Part shown: in pieces, positions 1 to 9,000 of the stretch | How the letters are laid out: the number at the start of each line of letters is the position of its first letter | How positions within the stretch are numbered: the first letter of the stretch is position 1 | Assembly: GCA_016209885.1 (NCBI GenBank) | Contig: JACQVF010000092.1 | Location: forward strand, 1-64,000 | Length of the DNA: 64,000 nucleotides | DNA from: Gemmatimonadota bacterium | Lineage (GTDB): Bacteria; Gemmatimonadota; Gemmatimonadetes; Longimicrobiales; Gaopeijiaceae | Direction: 5' to 3' | Made by a program: the position numbers and the translations under genes | Notes under the pieces: model-generated | The model's database searches: none | Told to the model about the DNA's origin: nothing | Seen by the model: the letters and a program-made list of their open reading frames with translations, nothing else

Positions 1-276
1 ACCGGTGTGGACTATATCGACAAGCCGGCCGGCTACGGCCTCCAGAAACGCGACGAGTACACCACGAACGACTACCACAAGGTGACGGACGAAGTGAAGC
101 CGGACTGGGATCTCGCGGGCGCGGTCGAGGACGCGCAGCTCCTCTTCCAGGTCGGCTACCGCGTCTCCCAGCGCGCCGCCTTCCCCGAATGGAAGCCCGG
201 GAACGAGTTCAAGGCGAGGCGCGACAGCATGCTGGTGGTGGCTAGGGGGAGCACAATCGGAAAGGGAAGCCACTGA
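1..276 (+). CDS. M28-family zinc peptidase, C-terminal end (partial)
   Basis: The frame is open at base 1, so this is the tail of a gene that starts outside the window. The visible ~91 residues contain YHKVTDE followed by [20 protein letters not shown]. That is the closing part of M28 aminopeptidases, where the last zinc-ligand His precedes a DE pair and a final helix. The closing stretch ([17 protein letters not shown]) is also typical. The last ~10 residues ([12 protein letters not shown]) fall inside the inverted-repeat copy at 250-344, so the natural C-terminus may have been replaced by repeat sequence. M28 enzymes are usually exported and release N-terminal amino acids. The signal peptide and the other metal ligands are outside the window. 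Confidence 0.75.
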   Translation, partial: TGVDYIDKPAGYGLQKRDEYTTNDYHKVTDEVKPDWDLAGAVEDAQLLFQVGYRVSQRAAFPEWKPGNEFKARRDSMLVVARGSTIGKGSH

Positions 277-344
277 GTGGACGTCACTGCGAACGCGCCC
301 GGCAACTCGCTTGGAGCCTGCATGGGGTCGTCGGTACAGGCTCC
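250..344 (-). repeat. Left copy of a 95-96 bp imperfect inverted repeat
   Basis: Reverse-complemented, this stretch matches 1701-1796 with about ten mismatches and one 1-bp gap (roughly 88-89% by eye). Read on the minus strand it codes for ACTDDP followed by [15 protein letters not shown], matching the mature N-terminus of the broken lipoprotein-like gene at 1635-2166. Homology stops abruptly on both sides, so this is an orphan gene fragment, not a full second gene. Confidence 0.8.
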
Positions 345-571
345 CATCGAACTCTCGGCCTTCGTGGATCGCGGGCTCGCCTGGGACAGCAAAGCCCGGC
401 AGAGATGGCATTCAGTGTCACCTCGTCCAACCGCAGGTTTCGGAAGCTCGTCGGGCAAGACCGCTAGCGACCACGCCCCGTGTGCCCCCTCGTCGCTCGG
501 CTCCTATGGCCTGAGGGTGAGCAGGAGATCGCGCGGGACGGCCGCAGCGAGTAGGCGCGGAAGTGGGATTG

Positions 572-580
572 TGCTATGAT
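572..580 (+). promoter_or_regulatory. Extended -10 promoter element for a probably leaderless mntA
   Basis: TGCTATGAT is an extended -10 (TGn plus TATGAT at 575-580). It ends 6 bases before the ATG at 587, which puts the expected transcription start at or next to the start codon. No convincing -35 is visible. The mRNA would therefore be leaderless or nearly so. Confidence 0.45.
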
Positions 581-586
581 TTCGTT

Positions 587-1027
587 ATGGTAGGACTGGT
601 TCCGCCGATGGGAGACGGCGCGCTCCTCGACGCCGCCTGCAGGCGGCTCGGGTTGCGCATGCTCGTGCTTTTCGGCTCGTACGCGACGGGCACCCCGGGG
701 CAGGGCCCCGACAGCGACGTCGATCTGGCCATGGCCGTGCAAGCAGGGCACCCCCGCTCCAGCATCTGGGAGTACCATACCGAGCTGGCGGCGGTCTTTC
801 CGGACCAGTCGCTCGACCTCGTTTTCCTCGCAGACGCGGACCCGCTCTTCCGGTGGGAGATCGTGCGACACGGTACTTTGCTCTGGGGGGATCCCCTCGA
901 CTATCTGGAATACCGTGCGTTCGCGTTCCGCGACTTCATCGACTCGGCCGATCTGCGGGCTCTCGAGAGGCGCCTGTTCGAGAAGAAGATGGCGTTCGTC
1001 CGCCAGCGGCTCCATGCTGCGTCCTGA
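587..1027 (+). CDS. mntA: MNT-domain nucleotidyltransferase antitoxin (MntA-like)
   Basis: A minimal nucleotidyltransferase of about 146 residues. The Pol-beta-type core is clear: GSYATG at residues 30-35, then DSDVDLA with the two metal-binding aspartates at about 44 and 46, and a third candidate acid in LDLVFL. In the known MntA/HepT family this protein AMPylates a tyrosine of the partner HEPN RNase and so silences it. Its stop overlaps the start of the HEPN gene by 14 bases, so the two are translationally coupled. An upstream GTG at 563 is possible, but the ATG at 587 fits the promoter spacing. The pair lies between the inverted repeats at 250-344 and 1701-1796. Confidence 0.85.
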   Translation: MVGLVPPMGDGALLDAACRRLGLRMLVLFGSYATGTPGQGPDSDVDLAMAVQAGHPRSSIWEYHTELAAVFPDQSLDLVFLADADPLFRWEIVRHGTLLWGDPLDYLEYRAFAFRDFIDSADLRALERRLFEKKMAFVRQRLHAAS

Positions 1028-1496
1028 GTTTGTCGAGCGCAAGCTTCAGCTCATTGCGGAGGATCTCAGCCGTCTCACGCAGTTCCGTGATGAGTCCTAC
1101 GAGTCGCTTGTTGCGGATCCCCTGCGCCTCGCTGCGGTCGAGCGTATCCTGGAGCGCATTGTCCTCCGCGCTATCGACGTCAACGAGCACATCATCAGTG
1201 AGTTGGCCACGGGGGCTGAGGAGAAGACCACCCGACTGTCGTACCGCGACACGTTCTGGAAGCTTGTCGACTACGAGGTCTACTCGAACGAGTTCGCGGA
1301 GCGGATCGCCCCGAGTGTGGGGCTTAGGAACATCCTCGTCCACGAGTACAATGATGTGGACCACCGCATCGTACATGGCGCGATCCGTACGACCCTCGAG
1401 CAGTACGCCGCTTACGTGGGCGCGGTCCTGCGCTTCATGGACGCGCGAGCCACACGCCAAGACGGCGAAGCCATCGAGCGGCAGGATCAACAGTAG
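1014..1496 (+). CDS. hepT: HEPN-domain RNase toxin (HepT-like, DUF86)
   Basis: About 160 residues, mostly helical, with the HEPN catalytic signature R-x4-H-x-Y intact (RNILVHEY, residues 105-112). Family members cut RNA, often tRNA, once freed from the MNT partner. The ATG at 1014 lies inside the end of mntA. An in-frame extension upstream would only read an alternative frame of mntA and has no family similarity. The catalytic motif and the partner gene both look complete, unlike most neighbours in this block, so the system may be active. Confidence 0.85.
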   Translation: MLRPEFVERKLQLIAEDLSRLTQFRDESYESLVADPLRLAAVERILERIVLRAIDVNEHIISELATGAEEKTTRLSYRDTFWKLVDYEVYSNEFAERIAPSVGLRNILVHEYNDVDHRIVHGAIRTTLEQYAAYVGAVLRFMDARATRQDGEAIERQDQQ

Positions 1497-1634
1497 CAGG
1501 ATCGCGCACGCTGGCCCCAGAAGTCGCGTGCTGCGCATGGCGGTCGAGAACAAATGTTTGCTTGACGCGACGGGGTCGGAGGCAAATGCCCATGATTGCC
1601 AGCCGACGCCCCCCGGGTCGACTGGAGGTGCGCT

Positions 1635-2166
1635 ATGTTCCCGGGATTCTGTTCCTCTCGCGGGCTCGTCACTCTCGTGATCCTTTCACCGCTCGCCTGG
1701 GGAGCCTAGTACTGACGACTCCATGCAGCCTCCAGGCGAGTTGCCGGGTGCCTTCACGGTGACGTCCAACCAGTGGCTTCCCTTTCCGATTGTGCTGAAC
1801 AAGTGCGGTGCGGTGGACGTCCATGTGTTCGGCAACAAGCATATCGTCATCCGCGATCGGCGCGATACGAACGACGGCGTGCACCTCGGCTTCCACATGA
1901 ACTTCAACTTGCTGGGGGAGTCGGCCACTGGCGTGAAGTACCACTACTCCGGTACTCAGAGCTCGCAGACGTATCTTCGGTATCCATCGCTGGCGGACAA
2001 GACGGAGTACCGTGTGAGGATGCTGGCGCAGGGGAACGCTGAGGATCTCATTATCCGGCTCACTATTCACATCACCGTGACGCCGAACGGAGACATCGCG
2101 ACCGAGTTCGGGGAAGCGTACGAGGAGTGCGGCACCGGGGGCAGCGGCGGAACACCATCTCCCTGA
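1635..2166 (+). pseudogene. Small exported/lipoprotein-like gene broken by one extra base
   Basis: From ATG 1635 the frame encodes a typical export signal (MFPGFCSSRGLVTLVILSPL, then AWGA) and hits TAG at 1707-1709. The rest of the protein continues in another frame to 2166 (about 147 residues from 1723) with a beta-rich sequence ([32 protein letters not shown]). The repeat copy at 250-344 lacks one base here. Removing the A at about 1708 gives a continuous AWGACTDDSMQPPG, which joins the halves and creates a lipobox-like Cys. So the gene is disrupted by a 1-bp insertion, or the sequence has an error. I do not recognise the function. It resembles small secreted hypothetical proteins. Confidence 0.65.
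1701..1796 (+). repeat. Right copy of the inverted repeat, inside the broken lipoprotein gene
   Basis: This is the partner of 250-344. It encodes the signal-peptide junction and the start of the mature protein of the gene at 1635-2166. Together the two copies frame the MntA/HepT pair. Confidence 0.8.
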
Positions 2167-2552
2167 CGCTCGCTCCGCGGCGGATGCGGGAAACGGCGGG
2201 ACCCGTCCGACCTCGAGGGGGTTGGTCGAGGGGCCGCGAGCCGGGTGGCTGGCCGCGGTCGGCGCGCCGGCCACAGCCCGACTTCGAGCAGGATCCTCCT
2301 ACTGCTCCCTGCGGTGCCGCGGCCGGAGTATAGGCTCCTGGGCCTCCGGGACCTAGCGTTAACCGTCTGGGGTGGCTTTTCTTACCTGCGGCCTGGAGGG
2401 CTCGGAACGCTCGCGGCTGGGCCTACCTTACCCGACTCGCCGCCCTTGGATCGTTACCCCCCCGGCGGGAGGAGGACCCTACTTGACACGCCCTGGCGAC
2501 CCAGGTACCGTGGAACGGTCCTATCCATTCTATTGTATAACACAGGTCCCCG
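2167..2552. other. Non-coding stretch ahead of the TAC module
   Basis: I see no gene here. It contains a candidate promoter (TTGACA 2483-2488, 17-bp spacer, TACCGT 2506-2511) and a second -10-like TATAAC at 2536-2541, 11 bases before the ATG at 2553. Either could drive the downstream toxin-antitoxin-chaperone operon. Confidence 0.4.
2483..2511 (+). promoter_or_regulatory. Candidate promoter of the TAC operon
   Basis: A perfect -35 (TTGACA, 2483-2488) is followed after 17 bp by TACCGT, which matches the TAnnnT -10 pattern. An alternative start site could use TATAAC at 2536-2541. Confidence 0.4.
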
Positions 2553-2895
2553 ATGCGGGGTGACGTGTGGGAGTTCACCCGTAGCGCAGATGTTGAGCAC
2601 TTCATCCGGTCCCAGGGGAAGGTCCCTGAGACCCAGATGAAGGAACGACATCGAAAAGGTGCGGACTCGTGGGCTGAGGGCGGCGGAACCCCTCGTCAAG
2701 CACTACCGGGGGGACGTGTATTACGTCCGGTGCAAGGCAGAAGGCTACGGCCTATACCGGATCTTCTACTTCAGGAATGGCCCAAGCTCGTTCTTCGCCT
2801 TTCACGCCTTCAAGAAGGACACGGAGCGGATTCCCGGGAGAGAGAAGAAGCGGATAGCGGCGCTCTATCAGCAGTTCAGGGGGAAAAAGCTATGA
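2553..2895 (+). pseudogene. HigB/RelE-superfamily toxin, split by a +1 frameshift
   Basis: The N-terminal part reads from ATG 2553 (VWEFTRSADVEHFIRS, then KVPETQM). The C-terminal part reads in the next frame from about 2641 (NDIEKVRTRGLRAAEPLVKH, then YYVRCKAEGYGLYRIFYF and FHAFKKDTERIP). Joined, they give a complete ~113-residue HigB-type ribosome-dependent RNase: the conserved I-x-x-L/V-x-x-x-G helix, the basic R-x(n)-YRI strand and the F-x-K-K motif. Skipping one A in ATGAAGG near 2640 restores one frame. As written, no intact toxin is made, though an internal GTG at 2659 could give a truncated form. The stop overlaps the antitoxin start (ATGA). Confidence 0.7.
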
Positions 2896-3440
2896 GTCTG
2901 TTCAAGAAGAAGGAGCATCTTCCTGAGGACGCTCAGCTCCTCGAAATTGAGACGCGCCACAACCTCGCCCAGCAGGTCTTCTTCCGCCGCGAGGCCAGCG
3001 AGTGGTCGCAGGAGGAGTTGGCCAAGCGCGCGCAGATGACCCAGGCGCAGGTCGCTACCGTCGAAGCTGGCCAGGCGAACCCAACGTTGCGGACCGTCGT
3101 CAAGCTTGCGCACGCACTTCGGTGCAGCGTGACAGGTCTCTTCGCGTCTCACGAGAGGGATCGGAAAGAAGAGGAGAGTTCTGTTTTCCCATTGGACGAT
3201 TGGGAAACCGTCCCGGAGCTGCACAGCAGCTTCTTGGAAGCGACTGCGGGACGCACAACGTACACGTTCTTTATCCACCGTCAGGAACGTACCGAAGGGG
3301 AGCTGACATGGGCCCCCAACATTTGGAGCTGGAGCCGGCTGCCCTGGGCACTGAGTCCCGCTCGCGCGCGGCTTGCTCGCCGCACGGGTTTTCCTGCTAG
3401 AGCGCCCGAGCGGTCATCCAAAGAGGAGACGCTCGCGTGA
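2892..3440 (+). CDS. higA: HigA-like XRE antitoxin with long C-terminal extension
   Basis: A 182-residue protein. Residues about 24-80 form an XRE helix-turn-helix (WSQEELAKRAQMTQAQVATV, then GQANPTLRTVVKLAHAL). Ordinary HigA proteins end near 100 residues. This one continues with an aromatic-rich tail (W at ELTWAPNIWSWSRLPW). In toxin-antitoxin-chaperone systems such as M. tuberculosis HigB1-HigA1-SecB, a C-terminal chaperone-addiction segment makes the antitoxin unstable until a SecB-like chaperone binds it. The tail and the directly coupled SecB-like gene (GTGA overlap at 3437-3440) support that reading. It probably also represses its own promoter. The exact addiction segment is inferred. 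Confidence 0.75.
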   Translation: MSLFKKKEHLPEDAQLLEIETRHNLAQQVFFRREASEWSQEELAKRAQMTQAQVATVEAGQANPTLRTVVKLAHALRCSVTGLFASHERDRKEEESSVFPLDDWETVPELHSSFLEATAGRTTYTFFIHRQERTEGELTWAPNIWSWSRLPWALSPARARLARRTGFPARAPERSSKEETLA

Positions 3441-3949
3441 GAAACCCGGGGGAATACCCCGAAGCCGGGTTCCGGCTGGTCCGGGTGGTGGCCATAGAGC
3501 AGACCCAGCGTACCGTGCCGGGCGACAAGCTCGAGCAGGAAGAGAGTGATTTCGAGCTCTCCTGGGATTGGGCGATCGGCGGAGAGAACGTGTTCGAGGT
3601 ATTATTGGCTGTACGTGTGCTGCCCTCCAAGAAGCGCGCTGAGGAGTTGAAGGTGGCCGTCGTCGGCAGGTTCGAAGGTACGGGGACGCTTGCGGGCGTC
3701 ACCTTTCAGTCGTTCGTTCATGTGAGCGCACCTGCGATCCTGTTCCCTTATGTCCGGGAGATCGTTTCCTCCCTTTCTTCACGCGGCCCCTTCGGGGCGA
3801 TGTATCTCCCACCGACCAACGTGCAAATGCTCGTCGAGGAGCTTGATTTCTCCGCCGCGACGGGAACAAAGAGCTTGTCGCAGCATGCGGAGTTCGCGGC
3901 GCGCTTCGGCTTGCCTCCGGCCACGCCAGGGTCCGAGCCACGCGGCTGA
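3437..3949 (+). CDS. SecB-like chaperone of a TAC module
   Basis: A 170-residue SecB-fold protein. The diagnostic C-terminal part is present: FPYVREIVSSLSSRGPFGAM followed by YLPPTN, matching SecB helix 1 and the proline-rich loop (FPYaRe.I...t..GgFPpl.L.P.NF in SecB). It starts at GTG 3437, overlapping the antitoxin stop. Its position as third gene after HigB-like and HigA-like genes, and not near secretion genes, points to a dedicated antitoxin chaperone. A general SecB role cannot be excluded. Confidence 0.75.
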   Translation: MRNPGEYPEAGFRLVRVVAIEQTQRTVPGDKLEQEESDFELSWDWAIGGENVFEVLLAVRVLPSKKRAEELKVAVVGRFEGTGTLAGVTFQSFVHVSAPAILFPYVREIVSSLSSRGPFGAMYLPPTNVQMLVEELDFSAATGTKSLSQHAEFAARFGLPPATPGSEPRG

Positions 3950-3978
3950 GACCGCTCACCCGTCTCAATCCGTTCGCC

Positions 3979-4857
3979 GTGGAGCTACCCGCCTTACTTG
4001 CAGATGCGCCCGGACCCCGGCCGTGGAAGTTTCCGGACGGGAGCTTCGACGGCTTCGAGGCGCGGTATTTCCACCTGGGGCCAGGAAAGCACGCGCTCGA
4101 GGTCACCGTGGCGACCGTCCGGGACCGCCCCGTGGCCGCTCAGGTCCGTGAGCTCTGGAAAGCGCGTCAGGGACGCACGGCGAGCCCATTGCTCCTGGCG
4201 GTGCTACATGACAGTCCCGACGGCGCCCGCGCGTGGCTCTGCGGCCCGGTCGGGGAGGATCCTCCCGTATACTTCGACCTCGACCCGTCACAGGCCGAGC
4301 GGATCGCGCGCGCGGCCCTCCAGGAGCCGCACCGTCATGCGGCCATCCGGTTCCTCGTCTCCGTGCTGCCTGAGACGGAGACAGAGCTGCCCGGGCTCCG
4401 CAACGTGGGCATGTTCGCAACGCACGAGCTCAAGATGGACGTTCCACGCCGTCCGGACTGGGCCTCCATGACGGCGCGTGGCCGGACGCTGCTCGACAAG
4501 CAGGGCCGAGAGCTGATCGAGGGGCTGGGCTTCGAGATCGAGGCGCGTGGCATCGCGACAAGCGTGCTTCGGATCCGCGACGGCGGCGTGGCCACAGCGA
4601 TCGCGATCTTCCTCGAGAGGAAAGAAAGCCCCGAGGCGACCTCAGCTCGCTTCCCGGACGCGAGCCCGGTCTCGACCGCCCTGGCCCACGCCGACCGGGA
4701 GAACCTTCGGTACGTCGTGCTCACGCGCGTCCGGCAGATCCAGATCTATGGAGCTGGGGAGATCGGGGTGGGTCGCAAGGGCCGCGCGAGGAGCAGATCA
4801 GGCTCTCCTCTAATTTGCGGTATATCGCACGGTCCCCCTCGCAAGGGCGGTTCATAG
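3979..4857 (+). pseudogene. N-terminal fragment of a type IIG restriction-modification protein
   Basis: About 292 residues from a GTG at 3979. The sequence resembles the N-terminal region of large Eco57I-like restriction/methylase polypeptides found beside defence genes (LDPSQAERIARAALQEPHRH, LPETETELPGLRNVGMFATHEL, VPRRPDWASMTARGRTLLDKQG, GLGFEIEA). Family members run on for another 800 or more residues with the NPPF-type methyltransferase and target-recognition domains. Here the similarity ends near residue 270 (VGRKGRA), followed by an arginine/serine-rich tail and a stop, so the catalytic domains are missing. This is probably a relic. I recognise the family by sequence memory only. Confidence 0.5.
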
Positions 4858-5243
4858 GATGGCTTGGGCCTTGGACGACACAAGGATGGCCACCCGGTGC
4901 TGGACGTAAGAACCGAAGCCACGGGGGACGGGGCCCGCCGCGAGCGCCGGCTGCGACGCGAAGACGTTAGCCCCGAACAGTCCATCCCTCTCACAACGCC
5001 GAGACCCTGATACGTACCCGGAGCTGACGTACGTCGCCGGTCGCTTCGAGCAGATGCGCTTCTACCCGCTGGCACAACGAGAATCGGTTCCGGGGATAGT
5101 GCGGTCAACCCGTCGGGGGTGGCAGGAGGCAAGGGCCGCGCGACGCCTCGTTCGAAATTCGCTGGGCGCCCGAGTGTCGCCACCACGACACTCGGTGAAT
5201 TGGTAACGAGGACTCACCTACACGCAGCTCACCTGGGGGACAT
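4858..5243. other. Decayed intergenic DNA with an ATPase scrap
   Basis: No intact gene is visible. The only recognisable content is the AAA ATPase fragment at 4988-5090. The next gene starts at GTG 5244, preceded by a GGGGGA purine run. Confidence 0.4.
4988..5090 (+). pseudogene. Fragment of a predicted AAA-family ATPase
   Basis: One frame encodes LSQRRDPDTYPELTYVAGRF followed by EQMRFYPLAQRE. It resembles the internal segment of COG4637-type (RecF/SMC-like) predicted ATPases, which read roughly S.LSQR.DP..YPELTYL...F..IRLYREW. There is no Walker motif and no longer reading frame around it. It appears to be a small leftover of a deleted gene next to the truncated restriction-modification gene. 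Confidence 0.4.
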
Positions 5244-5627
5244 GTGAAAGACTTCTCGGTTCAGCTCACGAACCGGCCCGGCGACTTCGCGCGCGTCGCT
5301 CAGACCCTGGGCCGTCACGGCATCAACATCAAGTCCGTCGCTGCGCTGGTCATTGGCAACCAGGCGATGGCGCGCGTTCTGACGGACGAGGTCGAGGCCG
5401 CGCGACGCGCGCTCGAGAGTGCCAACATTCGCTTCAGCGAGAGTGAGGTCGCGACCGTCCTGCTCGAGAACAAGGCGGGACAGCTCGCGGCGGTCACGAG
5501 TCGGCTCGCTGAGGCCGACGTTAACCTCGAAGCGCTCTACCTCACCGGCGTCATGGACGACTTGGTGGAGATCGCCATTGTCAGTGATGATCCCAAGAAG
5601 ACCAAGAAGCTACTGGAAGAGTTCTAG
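5244..5627 (+). CDS. Tandem ACT-domain protein
   Basis: A 127-residue cytoplasmic protein made of two ACT domains: residues about 1-65 (FSVQLTNRPGDFARVAQTLG, then INIKSVAAL) and about 70-127 (TVLLENKAGQLAAVTSRLAE, then VNLEALYLTG). Each has the ligand-binding turn (NRPGDFA, NKAGQLA). ACT pairs bind amino acids and act as regulatory subunits or free-standing sensors. There is no enzyme domain and no obvious partner gene nearby, so the ligand is unknown. It starts at GTG after GGGGGA, and its stop codon lies in a tight hairpin (5625-5645). Confidence 0.8.
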   Translation: MKDFSVQLTNRPGDFARVAQTLGRHGINIKSVAALVIGNQAMARVLTDEVEAARRALESANIRFSESEVATVLLENKAGQLAAVTSRLAEADVNLEALYLTGVMDDLVEIAIVSDDPKKTKKLLEEF

Positions 5628-5645
5628 CAGGTCAGCGACCTGCTA
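5625..5645 (+). terminator. Hairpin overlapping the ACT gene stop, no U-tract
   Basis: TAGCAGGTC (5625-5633), a 3-base loop, then GACCTGCTA (5637-5645) form a perfect 9-bp stem. It starts at the stop codon and is followed by G/A, not T. It may terminate, or protect the 3' end of, the transcript without a U-run. Confidence 0.45.
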
Positions 5646-6030
5646 AGGGGGGAAAGGGGGGCGGCCCCGAATGCAACCGTCTGGCCTCCCCATGCGGCTC
5701 ACCAGTTCACGCGCTCGCCCACGGTACGGAGGGGATCCTGCTCGGCCGCGGCGGCGAGACAGGTTTCGAGGTGGTGCACGCCGAGCAGCGGCTCACCCGC
5801 TGCATCGAGGGGGCCGAGGCCTCGGGCACGAGGGACGTCCTCAACCTGGTCTACGTGGTGGGGCTCGAGCGCGCTTACGGCCCGCGAGCCAGGTGGTTGG
5901 CTGCGGTCTGCGGGCGGCGGGGGATTGGCGCACTATCGGTCGGCCGAAGCATTATACTGCTGACTCTCTGTAGGCCGGGGGCCACGTCCCCGCGTCCGCT
6001 ATCTCTCATCGCTTGAACCGGGGTCAAACC
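5646..6030. other. Intergenic stretch with unrecognised open frame
   Basis: A frame around 5710-5940 reads a protein-like sequence (EVVHAEQRLTRCIEGAEASG, DVLNLVYVVGLERAYGPR) that I do not recognise. It has no good start and may be a gene remnant. A TATACT -10-like element lies at 5953-5958 and may serve the next gene, without a good -35. Confidence 0.25.
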
Positions 6031-9000
6031 ATGACGAGCCGCGCGCGCGACTTCCGTAGCTCCTTCCGCAGCTCCGCAGCCGCCTGCATGCGGGCCATCC
6101 TCCTGGTCAGCGTTTTCTCTGCCTCCGCGGCGGGGAATCTTGGCGCACAGGGAGCGCCCGCGGCGCGGACGGCCGTGGACCCGTCGCTCCTCAGCGTCTT
6201 GAAGTGGCGCCTCATCGGTCCGTTCCGCGGGGGGAAGTCCATCGCGGTGGCGGGTCATCCCACGAAGACGGCGGTCTTCTACATGGGCGCTACCACGGGA
6301 GGCGGCGTCTGGCGCACGGACGACGCGGGGACCACCTGGTACAACATCTCCGACGGCTTCTTCACGACCACCACGATCTCGGCGGTGGCGATCTCTGCCT
6401 CGAATCCCGATATCCTGTACGTGGGCACCGGAGACGTGTCATTCCGGACGAACGTTTCCCGGGGCGACGGGCTCTACCGCTCCGATGACGGCGGCAAGAC
6501 GTGGAGGCGCGTGGGGCTCGAGGAGACGCGGAACATTGCGCGCATCGCCATCCATCCCCGCGATCCGGATGTCGTCTACGTGGCGGTGCAGGGCCACCAC
6601 TTCGTGCCGAGTCCGCACCGCGGCATCTACCGCTCCCGCGATGGCGGGAAGACGTGGGAGAAGGTCCTCTTCGTGGGCGACGAGTACGGGTTCATCAGCC
6701 TGGTGATGGACTGGTCGAACCCGAGTGTGCTCTATGCCGCCTCGTGGAACGGGCGGCGATTCCCCTGGACGGTCCGCGACGCCGGGCCGAAGAACGGGAT
6801 CTGGAAGACGGTGGACGGTGGCGATACCTGGCAGGAAATCACGAGCCACCCGGGGCTCCCGGCCGGCGTGAAGGGGCGCATCTCGCTGGACATCTCGCAG
6901 TCACGGCCGAGCCGCATCTGGGCGCTCATGACTGCGGAGGGCGACGGGAAGAGCGGGCTCTACAAGGCGGACGCGCCGGGGCAGGCGGACTGGAAGCCGT
7001 GCCGGGACTACTACTGCAGCGGTAACGGGCTCTACCGCTCGGATGACGGCGGCTCCACATGGGAGCGCGTGCGCGACGATCCCAACTTCTTCCAGCGGCC
7101 GTTCTACTACACGAACGTGGCCGCGGATCCGTCCAACCCGGAGACCGTCTACGTGATGAACGTGTCCTTCTGGAGATCCACGGACGGCGGCCGCACGTTC
7201 CGGTCCATCCGGCTTCCCCACGGCGACTCGCACGATCTCTGGATCGACCCCCGCGACCCGAACCGCATGATCAACGCGAATGATGGCGGCGCCACCATCA
7301 CGCTGAACGGCGGGCGGAGCTGGAGCACGGTGGACAACCAGCCCACGTCCCAGCTCTACAACGCCACGGTGGACGACGCCTTCCCGTATCATGTCTGCGC
7401 GCCGCAGCAGGACAACTCGAGCATCTGCGTGCCGAGCCGCTCCGACTACGGCAGCATCGGGCCGGTGGAATGGCGGACGACGGGTGCCGGCGAGAACGGA
7501 GGCATCGCGGTCGATCCGCAGGATCCCGAGGTCACGTACGGGGGCGACCACCACTGGATGTCCAGGCAGGACCTGCGCACCGGCCAGCGCCGCTGGATTT
7601 CCCCCTGGCCGGAGAACTTCTACGGCCACGGGGAAGACCGGCTCCGCTACCGCTGGGTGTGGGACTTCAAGGTCTTCCTCTCGCCCCACGATCGGAAGGT
7701 GCTCTACGCGGCCTCGAACGTGGTTCACCGCTCCACCGACGAGGGCGCGAGCTGGGCCGAGATCAGCCCCGACCTGACGTTCGCGGACCGCACCACCTTC
7801 GAGAAGACGCCGCCGTCCGACCGCGAACCCTACTGGAGCATCACGCGGGAGAACGCGGGCGTCGAGTGGTACGCGGCCATAACCAGCCTGGCCGAGTCGC
7901 GAATCCAGGCGGGCGTGCTTTGGGCCGGGTCGAACGACGGGCTCGTCCACGTCTCGCGCGACGGCGGGAAAGCATGGGACCGGGTCACGCCTCCCGAGCT
8001 GAAGCCGCACACGTGGGTCACCGTGGTCGAGCCCTCGGCCCACGAACCCGCGTCCGCCTACCTGGTGGCGAACCGCCATATGCTGGGCGATGACCGGCCC
8101 ATGGTCTACAAGACCGAGGATTACGGCAAGAGCTGGCGATCCCTCGCCCAAGGCTTCCCGCCGGACGATTTCGTCTGGGTGGTGCGCGAGGATTCCCAGC
8201 GCCGCGGACTCCTCTACGCCGGGGCCGAGTGGAGCGGCGTCTACGTGTCCTTCGACGACGGTACGTCCTGGCAGCCGCTGCGCCTCAACCTGCCCATCGT
8301 GCCGGTGCGCGACCTCAAGGTGAAGGACGGCGATCTGGTCGCGGCCACCCACGGTCGCTCCTTCTGGATCCTGGACGACCTCTCGCCGCTCCACCAGCTC
8401 AAGGACGAGCCCGCCGCGGGGGACGTGCGGCTGTTCAAGCCGCGGACCACGGTCCGCTTCCGGGAAAACCTGCGGGCCGCCTTCGAGCTCGACGGCGCCG
8501 AGGCGGAGAACCCTCCGAACGGCGTGGTCATCCGCTATCACTTCGCCCGCAAGCCGGCAGGCGAGGTGCGGCTTTCCATCCACGACGCCCGGGGCAACGA
8601 GATCCGCAGCTTCTCGAATGCCGCGAAGCGGCCGGCGCCGGGACCAGACCTTGTCGATCCGGCGGAGCTCGTCGAGCCCGGCCTGCCGGTGGAGGCGGGC
8701 GCCAACGTCTTCGTGTGGGACATGCGCTATCCCGACCCTCTGGACTGGGTGCCGAAAACGCTCTACCGCCACCGCGATCCCTACGGCCCGCTGGCCGTGC
8801 CGGGTCGCTACGAGGCACGCCTCGCGGTGGACGGGACGACCTACGCACAGGCGTTCGAGATCGTGAAGGATCCCCGGATCTCGACGACTCAGGCGGAGTT
8901 CCAGGAGCAGTTCGACTTTCTCATGGCGCTCCGGGAGAAGATCAACGAGGATCACCGGGCGGTCCAGGAGATCCACGATCTGCGCCGCACCATCATGAGA

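Noticed and set aside
250-1796. Insertion sequence with terminal inverted repeats
   Set aside because: No transposase lies between the repeats, and the repeats are pieces of a protein-coding gene, not IS ends.
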